From Veillonella criceti (GTDB lineage: Bacteria; Bacillota; Negativicutes; Veillonellales; Veillonellaceae): a stretch of DNA of 64,000 nucleotides. Location of the stretch: assembly GCF_900460315.1 (NCBI RefSeq), contig NZ_UHIO01000001.1, positions 458,001-522,000 of the forward strand. Direction: 5' to 3'. A model generated the notes under the pieces. The model was not told the origin of the DNA. It saw nothing but the letters and a program-made list of their open reading frames with translations, and did not search any database. Made by a program: the position numbers and the translations under genes. Shown here one piece after another: positions 52,623 to 63,051 of this stretch (its first letter is position 1; each line of letters begins with the position of its first letter).

Positions 52623-53684
52623 CTAACAAACAGTTTCGATAACGCCTCCTCCAAGGACTTGCGTGCCGTCATAAAATACGACCGATTGACCTGGCGTGAT
52701 GGCCCGCTGTGGCGTTTCAAATACAACTTCCATCGTTTCATCATCAAGTATACGAGCTACGCAAGGAGATGGGTTCGCTGCATAGCGAATTTTACCCGAT
52801 GCATGTAACTCTTCAGGAATCGTACCTGATAAGAAATTATAATGTTTGCAAATCATACGATTTGTAAATAAACTTTCATCAGGACCAACGATAACTTCAT
52901 TCTTTTCACCATCTAAGCGAACTACATAAAGTGGGTATTTATACGCAATACCGAGACCTTTACGTTGGCCAATGGTGTAATTAAATAAACCATTATGTTG
53001 ACCTAAAATTTCACCATTTTCATGAACAATATTGCCTGACTTAGGTGCGGTTGTCAACTGTTTTTTAATAAAACCTTGATAGTTATGGTTTGGTAAGAAG
53101 CAAATATCTTCACTATCAGGTTTATTCGCTACTGGCAAATCACGATCATTCGCCATTTCACGAGTTAAAGTCTTCTTCTGTGCCCCCAATGGGAACATGA
53201 GATGACTTAAAATGTGCTGGTTCAAAGTATACAATACATAACTTTGATCCTTCGAAGGGTCATCCCCTTTATGAAGTTCATACAATTTCGTTGCTTCATT
53301 ATAACGAACTTGTGCATAATGACCAGTCACCATATGTGTAGCGCCTAGTTCTAAAGCTCTGTTTAATAGCAAGTCAAATTTTATATTTTTATTACAGAAT
53401 ACACAGGGATTCGGCGTGCGGCCAGCGGCATATTCATTAACAAAATAATCTACCACATTATCATAAAAAATATCCCGAGCATCCACAACATGATGCTCAA
53501 TACCAAGAAAATCACACATTTTCTTAGCATCTGTTACGGCTAGTGGCACATCATCAGGATCAGTGTCACTTACCCATAACCGTAAGGTAATACCAAATAC
53601 CTTATACCCTTGTTCTAACAGCATTGACGCTGTTAAGGAGCTATCTACGCCCCCACTCATTGCAACTGCTACAACGTTTTCCAT
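52623..53684 (-). CDS. mnmA: tRNA-specific 2-thiouridylase MnmA
   Basis: MnmA makes 2-thiouridine at U34 of Lys, Glu and Gln tRNAs. The 353-residue protein has the PP-loop [11 protein letters not shown], the first catalytic Cys in [45 protein letters not shown] and the second Cys in NPSPCVARI. All are intact. GGAG precedes ATG 53684. It is immediately upstream of lepA. Confidence 0.96.
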   Translation of the reverse strand: MENVVAVAMSGGVDSSLTASMLLEQGYKVFGITLRLWVSDTDPDDVPLAVTDAKKMCDFLGIEHHVVDARDIFYDNVVDYFVNEYAAGRTPNPCVFCNKNIKFDLLLNRALELGATHMVTGHYAQVRYNEATKLYELHKGDDPSKDQSYVLYTLNQHILSHLMFPLGAQKKTLTREMANDRDLPVANKPDSEDICFLPNHNYQGFIKKQLTTAPKSGNIVHENGEILGQHNGLFNYTIGQRKGLGIAYKYPLYVVRLDGEKNEVIVGPDESLFTNRMICKHYNFLSGTIPEELHASGKIRYAANPSPCVARILDDETMEVVFETPQRAITPGQSVVFYDGTQVLGGGVIETVC

Positions 53685-53881
53685 GCTTTCTCCTTCTGTT
53701 GGTCGCTTGACCTGTACAGTAACTCAATATACATGATACAGAGTGAAAGTCCGAATATGTATATACTGACTAAAAAATAAAAATGTAGATACAGAATGCT
53801 TTAAAAACTAAAGCAACAGATAGTATAACATAAAATAAGCTTAATATATAGAGATATTTAGAAATATAATCTAAAACAACC

Positions 53882-55123
53882 TTATTTTCTATTTGCCAAA
53901 ATTTCTTCAGCTGCCCCTAAAATACCAAGCATTGAATGCTCAAATACTAAACCGCCTTGCATAAAGATTGTATATGGTGGTCTTACGGGACCATCAGCGC
54001 TTAACTCAATGGATGACCCTTGCACAAACGTTCCGCCAGCCATGATGATTTGATCTGTATAACCTGGCATATCACCTGGCACGGGACGTACATGAGCATC
54101 TACTGGTGAATAAGCCTGCATACCACGACAAAATTGTTCCATTTCATCTGCATTATGGAGATTAATGGCCTGAATCAAATCATAACGCGGTGAATCAACC
54201 TTCGGAAATACCTCGTAACCTAACAAGGTTCCAACAGCAGCCGTATATACAGCCCCTTTCAATGCTTGTAAAACTACATGAGGCGCTAAAAATAAACCTT
54301 GGAAGAATAACCGATACCCTGGTGAATAAGATCCCATATGATCACCTAGCCCTGGCGCCGTTAGCTCATAGGCCACATCTTCCACAAGTTCAGCTTTCCC
54401 CGCCACATAACCACCAGTTGGAGCGATACCGCCACCAGCGTTCTTAATTAAAGAACCAGCCATAATATCGGCGCCATGTTCTAAGGGTTCTGTTGTTTCA
54501 GTAAATTCACCATAACAATTATCGACAAAGCAAAGTGTCTTTGGATTCTTAGCTTTTACAGCTTGGCAGATAATTTCAATATCTTTAACCGACAATGGCT
54601 CGCGTGTACTATAACCACGTGAACGTTGAATAACAACGACACGGGTATCATCGGTAACAGCGGCCTTAATCCCCTCTATGTCGTATGTATTATTTTTTAA
54701 TGGTACTTCTTTATAAATAAACCCACGTTCTACCAAAGAATTACGCACTGGATGTGGTACACCAATTACGGATTGCATAGTATCATAAGGTGCTCCAACA
54801 GCATATACAAATTCTTTGCCTCCTTTACCACTACCAAGTAAAGCAATTAAGGTCGTCGCTAACGCATGAGTACCTGACACAAAGTGAGCACGTACTAGCG
54901 CCTTTTCAGCTTTAAACACATGAGCAAACACTTCATCAAGTTTTTCACGGCCACTATCATTATAGCCATATCCACTAGAGCCATTAAAATGATAATCACT
55001 TAATTGACACGCTTTAAATGCTTCTAATACTTTCTTCGTATTATGTAATGCAATAGGTTCAAATTGTTTAAATTGTGGCTCTGCCATTCGTAAGGCTTCG
55101 TCACGGATACTTTCTAAATTCAT
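53882..55123 (-). CDS. YnbB-type PLP enzyme (methionine gamma-lyase-like)
   Basis: The 413-residue protein belongs to the Cys/Met-metabolism-like PLP family long labelled aluminium resistance protein (YnbB). It has NGSSGYGYNDSGREKLDEVF, HFVSGTHALATTLIALL, CFVDNCYGEFTE (cofactor Asp) and GSLIKNAGGGIAPTGGYVAG (PLP Lys). The true substrate is not established. In many Firmicutes it lies near miaA, hfq and mutL, as here. The ribosome site is weak. Confidence 0.88.
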   Translation of the reverse strand: MNLESIRDEALRMAEPQFKQFEPIALHNTKKVLEAFKACQLSDYHFNGSSGYGYNDSGREKLDEVFAHVFKAEKALVRAHFVSGTHALATTLIALLGSGKGGKEFVYAVGAPYDTMQSVIGVPHPVRNSLVERGFIYKEVPLKNNTYDIEGIKAAVTDDTRVVVIQRSRGYSTREPLSVKDIEIICQAVKAKNPKTLCFVDNCYGEFTETTEPLEHGADIMAGSLIKNAGGGIAPTGGYVAGKAELVEDVAYELTAPGLGDHMGSYSPGYRLFFQGLFLAPHVVLQALKGAVYTAAVGTLLGYEVFPKVDSPRYDLIQAINLHNADEMEQFCRGMQAYSPVDAHVRPVPGDMPGYTDQIIMAGGTFVQGSSIELSADGPVRPPYTIFMQGGLVFEHSMLGILGAAEEILANRK

Positions 55124-55203
55124 TATCTATAAACATCCTAACATAAAATTAAATACATATATTTGCCATCCTGTGATGGGGTTTCTGATACATCATAATT
55201 ACA

Positions 55204-56148
55204 TCATATATTGAATTTGTTTACCTTCAGTTGTGCACCAATAATTGTAATCGCTTCCTCATAAACAGACTCACTCGTACGATTATTATCACAATCTAGC
55301 CATGTAATATATGGCATCCGCTTATACCAAGTAATCTGCCGCTTAGCAAAGCGTCTTGTGTTCTGTTGAATGGCTGCTATAGCCTCTGCTTTTGTATATG
55401 AGCCTTGGTAATAGGCGACCACTTCTTTATAGCCAATCCCCTTAAAAGCCTGACAATCCGGTGAAATACCACTAGCTAACAAAGTTTCTACTTCTTCAAA
55501 TAGCCCTTGTTCCACCATAATTTCAACACGTAAGTTAATGCGTTCATATAGCTCTTCACGATTACGCCGTAAGCCAATAACAGGACCTTCATACGATAAA
55601 CCGGCTTTGGTTTGATTGGTAAGAGCTTCATAATGACCCTGTTCCATCAGCTCAATAGCTCGAAATAATCGGTGTTTATCTGTAAAACGAAGGCTTATTT
55701 GCCCCTTTTTAGCTAGCTGTTCGCCATATGCCAATACAGCGTTTTCACCATCAACCACCCACATATCTTCTAAGCGTTTACGAATCGATGTATCAGGCCC
55801 CTCTACTGAAAAATCGAAGCCTTCCAACAAGGATTGCACATAAAAGCCTGTGCCTCCCGATAAGATAGGCATTTGACCTTGTAAATGAGCATTCGTAATT
55901 GCTTGAGCGGCTGCTCTTTGAAAATCAGCCACACTGTAACTGTCATCAGCTTCACAAATGTCAATTAACCGATGTGGTACGGATGCCAATTCCTCGACCG
56001 TTGGCTTGGCTGTGCCAATATTTAGTCCTTTATAAATTTGGTATGCATCCCCTGAAATAACTACGCCATTTAAAGCCTTTGCTAGTCGTAAAGTTAAATC
56101 AGTTTTACCTACTGCGGTAGGTCCTAAAATGGTAATTAATTGTTCCAT
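55204..56148 (-). CDS. miaA: tRNA dimethylallyltransferase
   Basis: MiaA adds dimethylallyl to A37 of UNN-decoding tRNAs, the substrate later modified by MiaB. The 314-residue protein has the P-loop LGPTAVGKTDLTLRLA, GDAYQIYKGLNIGTAKP, PHRLIDIC, YSVADFQRAA, GGTGFYVQSLLEG and the C-terminal TRRFAKRQITWYKR. Note DAYQ where DSMQ is usual. GGAGG precedes ATG 56148. No hfq follows in this window. Confidence 0.95.
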   Translation of the reverse strand: MEQLITILGPTAVGKTDLTLRLAKALNGVVISGDAYQIYKGLNIGTAKPTVEELASVPHRLIDICEADDSYSVADFQRAAAQAITNAHLQGQMPILSGGTGFYVQSLLEGFDFSVEGPDTSIRKRLEDMWVVDGENAVLAYGEQLAKKGQISLRFTDKHRLFRAIELMEQGHYEALTNQTKAGLSYEGPVIGLRRNREELYERINLRVEIMVEQGLFEEVETLLASGISPDCQAFKGIGYKEVVAYYQGSYTKAEAIAAIQQNTRRFAKRQITWYKRMPYITWLDCDNNRTSESVYEEAITIIGAQLKVNKFNI

Positions 56149-56224
56149 TGGATGCCTCCTTTCTTACAAGTCCAATAGTTAATACATAATATAAAGTACT
56201 CTTATATAGTAAGCCATCGTAAAC

Positions 56225-57004
56225 CTAAATTTCATAAACACCATAAGCTACATTGCTATAGGTGCCCCCTTCCATATAAGTGGGTGTCCAACTTTGAAAC
56301 ACAGAACTAAAAGGGCGCTCCTTTATAATAACACGTTGTTTGGCTACTCGTTTTGCTTCCTGTAAAATATCTTCTGTCATGGTGGTAGCCAATACATGGC
56401 CGCGTAAACTTAAAAATTGCGGGCTCTCTTTTACTGGCACTTCAAACATAGGATCAAAATATACCACATCAAAACTATTAGTAGTGGCTTGTTTTAAAAA
56501 TGATTCAAAACGTATAGCACATACTTGTATACGGCGTAAAGCCATAGTCACAGCTTCAGATTTGTGCACAAAGTGTCGACAACCATAATTAGTAACATAA
56601 GCCAATAATGGATTTCCTTCAAGTGCTACCAATTGTTTAATATCTGGTCTAGCATAAGATACCAACAAACTGTCACTACCAAGACCAGCCGTGCAGTCTA
56701 AAAAAGAAGTTACAGTTTCATTACCTAGTGCCCTTATTAAATGATCGCATTGTCCTCGGTCATAAGCAATAATCCGTAATTGAGCCATAGAAAGATGGAA
56801 TTCGTGGGCTTTGCCCTCGCCCGTATACAGTTTTGGCCCTTTTTTACTGAGGATTAATACATCTTCCCCTTCATATTGTGCCTGTAAATTAGGCAAGGAC
56901 AGCCCCCTACGTGGCACATAAGGCAATTGCAATAAATCAGCTACTTGTTTGGCTTGTTGTGCTTCTAGCTCTTTACCTTTTTGCGAAATTGTTACAATGG
57001 CCAT
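56225..57004 (-). CDS. RsmJ-like SAM-dependent methyltransferase
   Basis: The 259-residue protein resembles the RsmJ/DUF548 group that methylates guanosine in 16S rRNA: LDCTAGLGSDSLLVSYARP (SAM loop), LVALEGNPLLAYV, and VVYFDPMFEVPVK (DPMF motif). It starts two bases after mutL and the operon continues to miaA. True RsmJ is best known in gammaproteobacteria, so the exact target is uncertain. Confidence 0.78.
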   Translation of the reverse strand: MAIVTISQKGKELEAQQAKQVADLLQLPYVPRRGLSLPNLQAQYEGEDVLILSKKGPKLYTGEGKAHEFHLSMAQLRIIAYDRGQCDHLIRALGNETVTSFLDCTAGLGSDSLLVSYARPDIKQLVALEGNPLLAYVTNYGCRHFVHKSEAVTMALRRIQVCAIRFESFLKQATTNSFDVVYFDPMFEVPVKESPQFLSLRGHVLATTMTEDILQEAKRVAKQRVIIKERPFSSVFQSWTPTYMEGGTYSNVAYGVYEI

Positions 57005-57006
57005 AC

Positions 57007-58968
57007 TTAACTCCGCAAAAACAATTTACCCAACTCTTCTGGCGTAAATTTAATAATAGTAGGGCGTCCATGAGGACATACATACGGTTTATCCGTATGA
57101 AATAAATCTTCAATTAAAACGGTCATTTGATAGGTATTCAAATTATGACCAGCCTTAATGGCACCACGACAAGATGCATATGCTAACATTTCATGACGTA
57201 ACTGAGCTTTTGTCGGCTCCTGAAAATCTTTGAGTAAAGAAAATACATAACGAAGTATCTCTTCACCTTTACTTTCCACTAAATCAATTGGTAACCCTTC
57301 AATTTTTAGCTGTGTAGGGCCTCCTTGTACCACTTGAAACCCAAGGTTTACCAGTGTATCAGCCTGTTCCTCTACAATAATTAGCTCTTCTTCATTAGCT
57401 TCTATATATTGAGGAATTAATAAATCCTGCATAGGAATTGCTTCGGCCGATTTACAAAGAGCATCGTAACGGATACGCTCATGAGCTGCATGTTGATCAA
57501 TAATATATAGATTGTCACCTTTTTTAGCTAAAATATAGCATGAAGCCACTTGGCCTAGGGGCAATAATCCTGTAGTATTTACAGGCAATTGTTGTTGATG
57601 TAGATTATTAGCTAATTGCCTAAATTTCTCTTTATCTTCAGTTGTATAACTCTTAGGAACAAAGCTATTATTGAAATCACCGGACTCAACCCATGAACTT
57701 TGTTCATAGGTTGTTCGTTTTGGTGCCTCATATCCTTCCGTTCGCAACTTTTGCACAAAATCTTCTGTCTTTTCACGGGCTATTGAAGACACAGTTGGTC
57801 GTTCATAACCTTGATTTATTGATGGTTGTGCTGGCGCCCAAATATCAATATCATTTAATTTTTCAAGCCCCTGCTTAGTAAAGGACTTATCATAACTTAC
57901 GGCTGTCGTAATGCTATCAGGTGATGCAGTTTCCGTAGTGTTTCTTTCATCCCAAGAGTTTTGGCCTTGTCCTTGTTGTAATGGATTTTGCAAAGCCTGC
58001 AGTACGGCATGATACACGGCTTTAAAAACAGGTTTATCATCTTCAAACTTTACTTCACTCTTTCGAGGATGTACGTTAATATCAACGCTCGCAGGGGGAA
58101 CAGAAATTGTCAATAACACTAAAGGATAACCACCTTTGGGTAGTAAAGCATGATACGCATTATCGATAGCCTTCGTAATCGCTTTATCGGAAATAACCCG
58201 ATTGTTCACCACTATAGTCTGCCAAATACGACTGCTTTTCAATAAGGTTGGTTTACTAACCACCCCGTGAATCGTAATACCTTCCGACTCATACGCAATG
58301 GGGAATATATCATCACTTACTTTATAGCCATATAAAGCCGATACTGTATCCATTAAATTACCATTTCCTGGCACAACTATACTTACTGTATCATTATTAA
58401 TCAGTTTAAAGGCCACATGTGGGTTACTTAATGCTAATTTACCAACAATATCTTGAATTTTAGCTCCTTCAGTCCGTTCCGTTTTTAGAAATTTACGTCG
58501 AGCCGGTGTATTAAAAAATAAATCCCGCACTTCAATCGTTGTGCCTGGCTGAGCGCCAAAAGGCAAGCAATCCGTAAATTTACCACCATCAATTAAAATT
58601 TGAGTTCCCAGTTCTTGATCCACTTTACGGGTAGTCAAACTAAAATGAGAAACAGAAGCAATACTTGCTAAAGCTTCCCCACGAAATCCTAAGGAAGCAA
58701 TATCAAATAAATCATCAACCGATTTTATTTTACTTGTTGCATGGCGGAGCACAGCTAAACGCGCATCTTCTTCTGTCATACCAGAACCATTATCTGTCAC
58801 ACGCATATACGAGGTACCACCGTCAGCGATTTCTACTTCAATAGAGGTAGCACCAGCATCTAAAGAGTTTTCTAATAATTCTTTAATAACAGAGGCCGGG
58901 CGTTCCACTACTTCACCAGCCGCTATTTTATTTATTGTTACCTCATCAAGAACATGAATGAGTGCCAT
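57007..58968 (-). CDS. mutL: DNA mismatch repair protein MutL
   Basis: The 653-residue protein has the GHKL ATPase domain (INKIAAGEVVERPASVIKEL, LDAGATSIEVEI, DNGSGMTEEDA, TLGFRGEALASI-like SLGFRGEALASI) and a C-terminal endonuclease domain with DQHAAHERIRYD, ASCRGAIKAGHNLN and CPHGRPT. The last Glu of the DQHA(X)2E(X)4E motif is Asp here, a conservative change. An endonuclease-type MutL fits the lack of MutH in such bacteria. Its ATG overlaps the mutS stop by one base. Confidence 0.96.
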   Translation of the reverse strand: MALIHVLDEVTINKIAAGEVVERPASVIKELLENSLDAGATSIEVEIADGGTSYMRVTDNGSGMTEEDARLAVLRHATSKIKSVDDLFDIASLGFRGEALASIASVSHFSLTTRKVDQELGTQILIDGGKFTDCLPFGAQPGTTIEVRDLFFNTPARRKFLKTERTEGAKIQDIVGKLALSNPHVAFKLINNDTVSIVVPGNGNLMDTVSALYGYKVSDDIFPIAYESEGITIHGVVSKPTLLKSSRIWQTIVVNNRVISDKAITKAIDNAYHALLPKGGYPLVLLTISVPPASVDINVHPRKSEVKFEDDKPVFKAVYHAVLQALQNPLQQGQGQNSWDERNTTETASPDSITTAVSYDKSFTKQGLEKLNDIDIWAPAQPSINQGYERPTVSSIAREKTEDFVQKLRTEGYEAPKRTTYEQSSWVESGDFNNSFVPKSYTTEDKEKFRQLANNLHQQQLPVNTTGLLPLGQVASCYILAKKGDNLYIIDQHAAHERIRYDALCKSAEAIPMQDLLIPQYIEANEEELIIVEEQADTLVNLGFQVVQGGPTQLKIEGLPIDLVESKGEEILRYVFSLLKDFQEPTKAQLRHEMLAYASCRGAIKAGHNLNTYQMTVLIEDLFHTDKPYVCPHGRPTIIKFTPEELGKLFLRS

Positions 58969-61628
58969 TACTGGCCACCTCCCTTACGGGCTTCTTCTTG
59001 TAATTTATAAAGTACATTTAACGCTTCAATCGGTGTTAAACTCATTACATCCACAGCCAACAAATCATCAAGTACCGACGTAGTAAATAAATTAGTAGAT
59101 GTCATACTAGTGGGCGATGTACTTGATACGCCATTTATCATTTCACTGGCCGTACTACTCGTATTAGCACTAACTGTACCGGTATTTAAATTAGCTAATA
59201 CCTCAGCTTCGTTTACTTCAGCACTACTTTCTAAGGCACTTAAAATCACTTCGGCTCTTTTCAACACAGAATTTGGTAAACCAGCTAACTTTGCCACATG
59301 AATCCCATAACTACGATCAGCGCCACCACGAATAATACGACGTAAAAAGACAACATCTTTCCCTTTTTCTTTAACAGCTACGGTATAGTTCTTTAACTTT
59401 TCGTACTGCTCTTCTAAAGGAATTAATTCGTGATAATGAGTAGCAAATAGTGTTTTACCATGAATATGTTTACAAATATATTCCACCACAGCTTGTGCAA
59501 TACTGAGCCCGTCAAAGGTGCTGGTACCTCGCCCAATTTCATCAAGAATAAGTAAGCTGTTGGAAGTTGCATTATTAAGAATATACGCCACTTCTTTCAT
59601 CTCAACCATGAATGTACTTTGCCCCGTTGAAATATCATCACTGGCTCCTACACGGGTAAAAATACGATCCACTGGTGAAATCACAGCCTCGCGAGCAGGA
59701 ATAAAGGAACCAATTTGTGCCATAATCATGAGCACTGCCACTTGACGCATATACGTCGACTTACCAGCCATATTTGGACCTGTAATAAGTAAAAACTCCT
59801 CACCACTGTGATTTAAGGTCACATCATTAGGAACAAATACTTCACGTTTCAAATACTTCTCGATAACAGGATGGCGGCCATCACGAATCGTAATTTGACC
59901 ATTCATCGTCATTGTTGGGCAAATGTATTGTTCTTCATAGGCTACTTGTGCCAAACCAGATAGGACGTCTAAATTAGCTAATGCCCGAGCTGTTGCTTGA
60001 ATTGGTTTTACTGCCTCTTTCACGGCCTGTCGTAATTCTTGATATAATTTTTGTTCTAAACTGACAATTTTATCTTTAGCACTTAATATATTGACTTCAA
60101 ACTCTTTTAATTCAGGCGTAATATAACGTTCTGCATTGGCTAAAGTTTGTTTGCGAATAAAATAGTCCGGCACATCAGCCGCATTAGCATGAGAAACTTC
60201 AAAATAATAACCAAAGACTTTATTATAGCCGGTTTTAAGACGAATCCCTGTTTTAGAACGTGCCTCTTCTTCAAGTCTATGTAACCATTCTTGACTATTA
60301 GAAGCTAATGACCTTAAATCATCTAGCTCTTGATTATAGCCATCACGAATGACACGTCCATCTTTTAAAGTTAACGCCGGTTGTTCCGCTATGGCCCGAT
60401 ATAACAACTCATACATATCGGTATGGCAATCAATTTGACTGACTACTTCTTGTAACAACGTCCCTTCAAATTCACCTGTAATTGCTTTTAATTCAGGTAA
60501 AATACGTAAAGATTCTCTAAGAGAAGTAAAGTCACGAGGCGATACAGAACCAGTTTCAACACGTGCTAAAATACGTTCAAAGTCAAAAATAAGTTTTAAC
60601 AATTCGCGTAATTTGCCCTGCTCTGATGGTTTAGCTATAAGTTCTGTTATAGCCATTTGTCTACGCTTAATATGATGAATATCCATAAGCGGGCTTTCCA
60701 CCCATTGTTTCAAAAGTCGCGCACCCATAGGCGTCAAAGTTTTATCTAATACCTGTAATAAAGTACCCTTCACACCACCATCACGAAGATTATATGTTAC
60801 TTCTAAATGGCGTAAACTCGATGTATCAAGAACCATACGGTCCCCAATGCGAAGGGGATGAATGTAATTAATATGAGATATATCCGTTTTAATTACAGTA
60901 GCTAAATAGGTTAGTAAATAACCAAGACCTTCTAGCACATCTTCTTCTAATAAACCGGCATCAGTAAAATGCACCATTCCCTGATTACGTATATCATCCA
61001 AGGTTAACTCGGGCGTAAACGGTGATAGTGCCACTTTATCTAGTTGCACATCAATAAAATCTTGCAATTCCTTGCCTAATGGCAAGTTACCAACTGTGAC
61101 TAATTCCGATGGACGATACATAGCTAAGGCATCATATACACCACTTTGTCGTTCCCCATGACTGATTCGATCCCAAATGACTTCACCTGTCGATACATCG
61201 CAAAAAATTAAAATTAAAGCTTCATCAGTGCGATAAAATAAAGCTAAAAAATTATTTTCTCTTGCTTCAGTACCATTTTCAGTCAGTACCGTACCTGGGG
61301 TAATCACTCGAATCACGTCACGTTTTACAATCCCTTTAGCAGTTTTTGGATCTTCTACTTGCTCACAAATCGCTACTTTATAGCCTTTTTTAATAAGCTT
61401 TTCTATATAGCTTTCCGCTGCATGATACGGTACCCCACACATGGGGGCTTTTTCTTCTTCACCAGAATTACGACCTGTAAGGGTAATATTAAGCTCTCTT
61501 GAGGCTGTTAAGGCATCATCATAAAAGAGCTCATAAAAATCACCTAAGCGAAAAAATAAAAGCTCTTCTTTATATTTATCTTTTATGGAAAAATATTGAT
61601 CCATCATGGGCGTTTGTTTTTTGCTCAT
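58968..61628 (-). CDS. mutS: DNA mismatch recognition protein MutS
   Basis: The protein (886 residues from ATG 61628) has the mismatch-binding FRLGDFYELF (Phe-X-Glu), GVPYHAAESYIEKLI, the clamp/core and the ATPase motifs LITGPNMAGKSTYMRQVA, ILDEIGRGTSTFDGLSIA and LFATHYHEL. Between the ATPase and the last helices lies a Ser/Thr-rich linker of about 50 residues. GGAGG is five bases before 61628; the ATG at 61640 is part of that ribosome site. It is followed by mutL. Confidence 0.97.
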   Translation of the reverse strand: MSKKQTPMMDQYFSIKDKYKEELLFFRLGDFYELFYDDALTASRELNITLTGRNSGEEEKAPMCGVPYHAAESYIEKLIKKGYKVAICEQVEDPKTAKGIVKRDVIRVITPGTVLTENGTEARENNFLALFYRTDEALILIFCDVSTGEVIWDRISHGERQSGVYDALAMYRPSELVTVGNLPLGKELQDFIDVQLDKVALSPFTPELTLDDIRNQGMVHFTDAGLLEEDVLEGLGYLLTYLATVIKTDISHINYIHPLRIGDRMVLDTSSLRHLEVTYNLRDGGVKGTLLQVLDKTLTPMGARLLKQWVESPLMDIHHIKRRQMAITELIAKPSEQGKLRELLKLIFDFERILARVETGSVSPRDFTSLRESLRILPELKAITGEFEGTLLQEVVSQIDCHTDMYELLYRAIAEQPALTLKDGRVIRDGYNQELDDLRSLASNSQEWLHRLEEEARSKTGIRLKTGYNKVFGYYFEVSHANAADVPDYFIRKQTLANAERYITPELKEFEVNILSAKDKIVSLEQKLYQELRQAVKEAVKPIQATARALANLDVLSGLAQVAYEEQYICPTMTMNGQITIRDGRHPVIEKYLKREVFVPNDVTLNHSGEEFLLITGPNMAGKSTYMRQVAVLMIMAQIGSFIPAREAVISPVDRIFTRVGASDDISTGQSTFMVEMKEVAYILNNATSNSLLILDEIGRGTSTFDGLSIAQAVVEYICKHIHGKTLFATHYHELIPLEEQYEKLKNYTVAVKEKGKDVVFLRRIIRGGADRSYGIHVAKLAGLPNSVLKRAEVILSALESSAEVNEAEVLANLNTGTVSANTSSTASEMINGVSSTSPTSMTSTNLFTTSVLDDLLAVDVMSLTPIEALNVLYKLQEEARKGGGQ

Positions 61629-61694
61629 GTACGCCTCCATCTTCTAACATAAACTATTCAGCAATCATAAAACTTATAGCATTAAAAGTATTTT

Positions 61695-63005
61695 CTATAC
61701 GATTGTGCCATATAAAATCCAAGTCTGTGCCTTATCAACTCGTGCTTTTACAGTCTGCCCAATACTAAGACTTTCATCTTTAGGGAATAAAATCATTTTA
61801 TTCCCAGACGTACGACCAAACCATACATTTTCGTCATTACGACTCGGACCTTCCACAATAATCTCGTATGTTTCACCTTCCATCGCTTTATTTAGCTCTA
61901 AGGAAATTTCATTCTGCACATCCATTAAGGCCTGCAAACGAACTCGTTTTACCTCTTCTGGCACTTGATCAGCCATCGTAGCAGCTGGTGTACCAGACCG
62001 TTTAGAGAAAATAAACGTATATGCCATATCATAGCGAATATCTTTTAATAATTGTAATGTAGCTTGGAAATCTTCTTCCGTTTCACCAGGAAACCCTACA
62101 ATTAAATCTGTCGTTAATGTTAATCCTTTAATTTTTTCACGGCAGTAGTCAATTAGTTCTTTATAATGTTCCACTGTATAGCGACGATTCATTTTTTGTA
62201 AAATTCGGTTAGAACCAGATTGGATTGGTAAATGTAATTGAGTCACTACATTAGATGACCGCCCTAATGCATCAATCATGTCTTTATTCATATCCTGAGG
62301 ATGACTTGTCATATAACGGATTCGTTCAATACCAGGAATACCATCAAGCGCATCAATTAAGTCACCGAAGTGAGTACCATCTTTAAAGTCTAATCCATAC
62401 GAATTCACATTTTGACCAAGTAATGTAATTTCTTTATGCCCAGTAGCACCTAATTTTTTTACATCTTCTACAATGGCTTCAATGGGACGACTGATTTCAC
62501 GACCACGTACATGTGGCACGATACAATATGTACAGAATTTATTACACCCATTCATAATTGGCACCCAAGCTGAGAATGTTCCAGTTGGTTTAGCTTCCAA
62601 TTCATGAAGCACTGTGTTGTCCATTTCGATATTAATTTGATGCTTATGGGTACGCTGTACTTCTGCTACCATCTCATTAATATGACGTAAATTATGCGTA
62701 CCTAGTACTATGTCAATGTGAGGTGCCCGTTTAAACATATCCGCTTGATTTTTCTGTGCCATACAACCGGTAATAGCGATAATTAAATCTTTGTTTTTGG
62801 CTTTTAAATGTTTTAACTCACCAATACGTCCGTAAATCTTATGTTCTGCTGTTTCACGCACACAGCAAGTGTTTAAAATAATTAAATCAGCCTCTTCAAA
62901 ATTATCCGTGCCTTCGTAACCGGCTAACTCTAACTGATGAGCTAAGCGTTCAGAGTCACTTTCATTCATCTGACAGCCATACGTAAATATATAATACTGC
63001 TTCAT
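61695..63005 (-). CDS. miaB: tRNA i6A37 methylthiotransferase MiaB
   Basis: MiaB converts i6A37 to ms2i6A37 with two 4Fe-4S clusters. The 436-residue protein has the N-terminal motif FTYGCQMNESDSERLAHQLE, NTCCVRETAE, radical-SAM CNKFCTYCIVPHVRGRE and a C-terminal TRAM domain (VEGPSRNDENVWFGRTSGNK). It precedes mutS, a very common order in Firmicutes, and acts after MiaA, encoded about 6 kb downstream. Confidence 0.96.
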   Translation of the reverse strand: MKQYYIFTYGCQMNESDSERLAHQLELAGYEGTDNFEEADLIILNTCCVRETAEHKIYGRIGELKHLKAKNKDLIIAITGCMAQKNQADMFKRAPHIDIVLGTHNLRHINEMVAEVQRTHKHQINIEMDNTVLHELEAKPTGTFSAWVPIMNGCNKFCTYCIVPHVRGREISRPIEAIVEDVKKLGATGHKEITLLGQNVNSYGLDFKDGTHFGDLIDALDGIPGIERIRYMTSHPQDMNKDMIDALGRSSNVVTQLHLPIQSGSNRILQKMNRRYTVEHYKELIDYCREKIKGLTLTTDLIVGFPGETEEDFQATLQLLKDIRYDMAYTFIFSKRSGTPAATMADQVPEEVKRVRLQALMDVQNEISLELNKAMEGETYEIIVEGPSRNDENVWFGRTSGNKMILFPKDESLSIGQTVKARVDKAQTWILYGTIV

Positions 63006-63051
63006 ATCGTCTCCTTAGAATCTAAGTATTTCCATCTCTATATCATTTACC

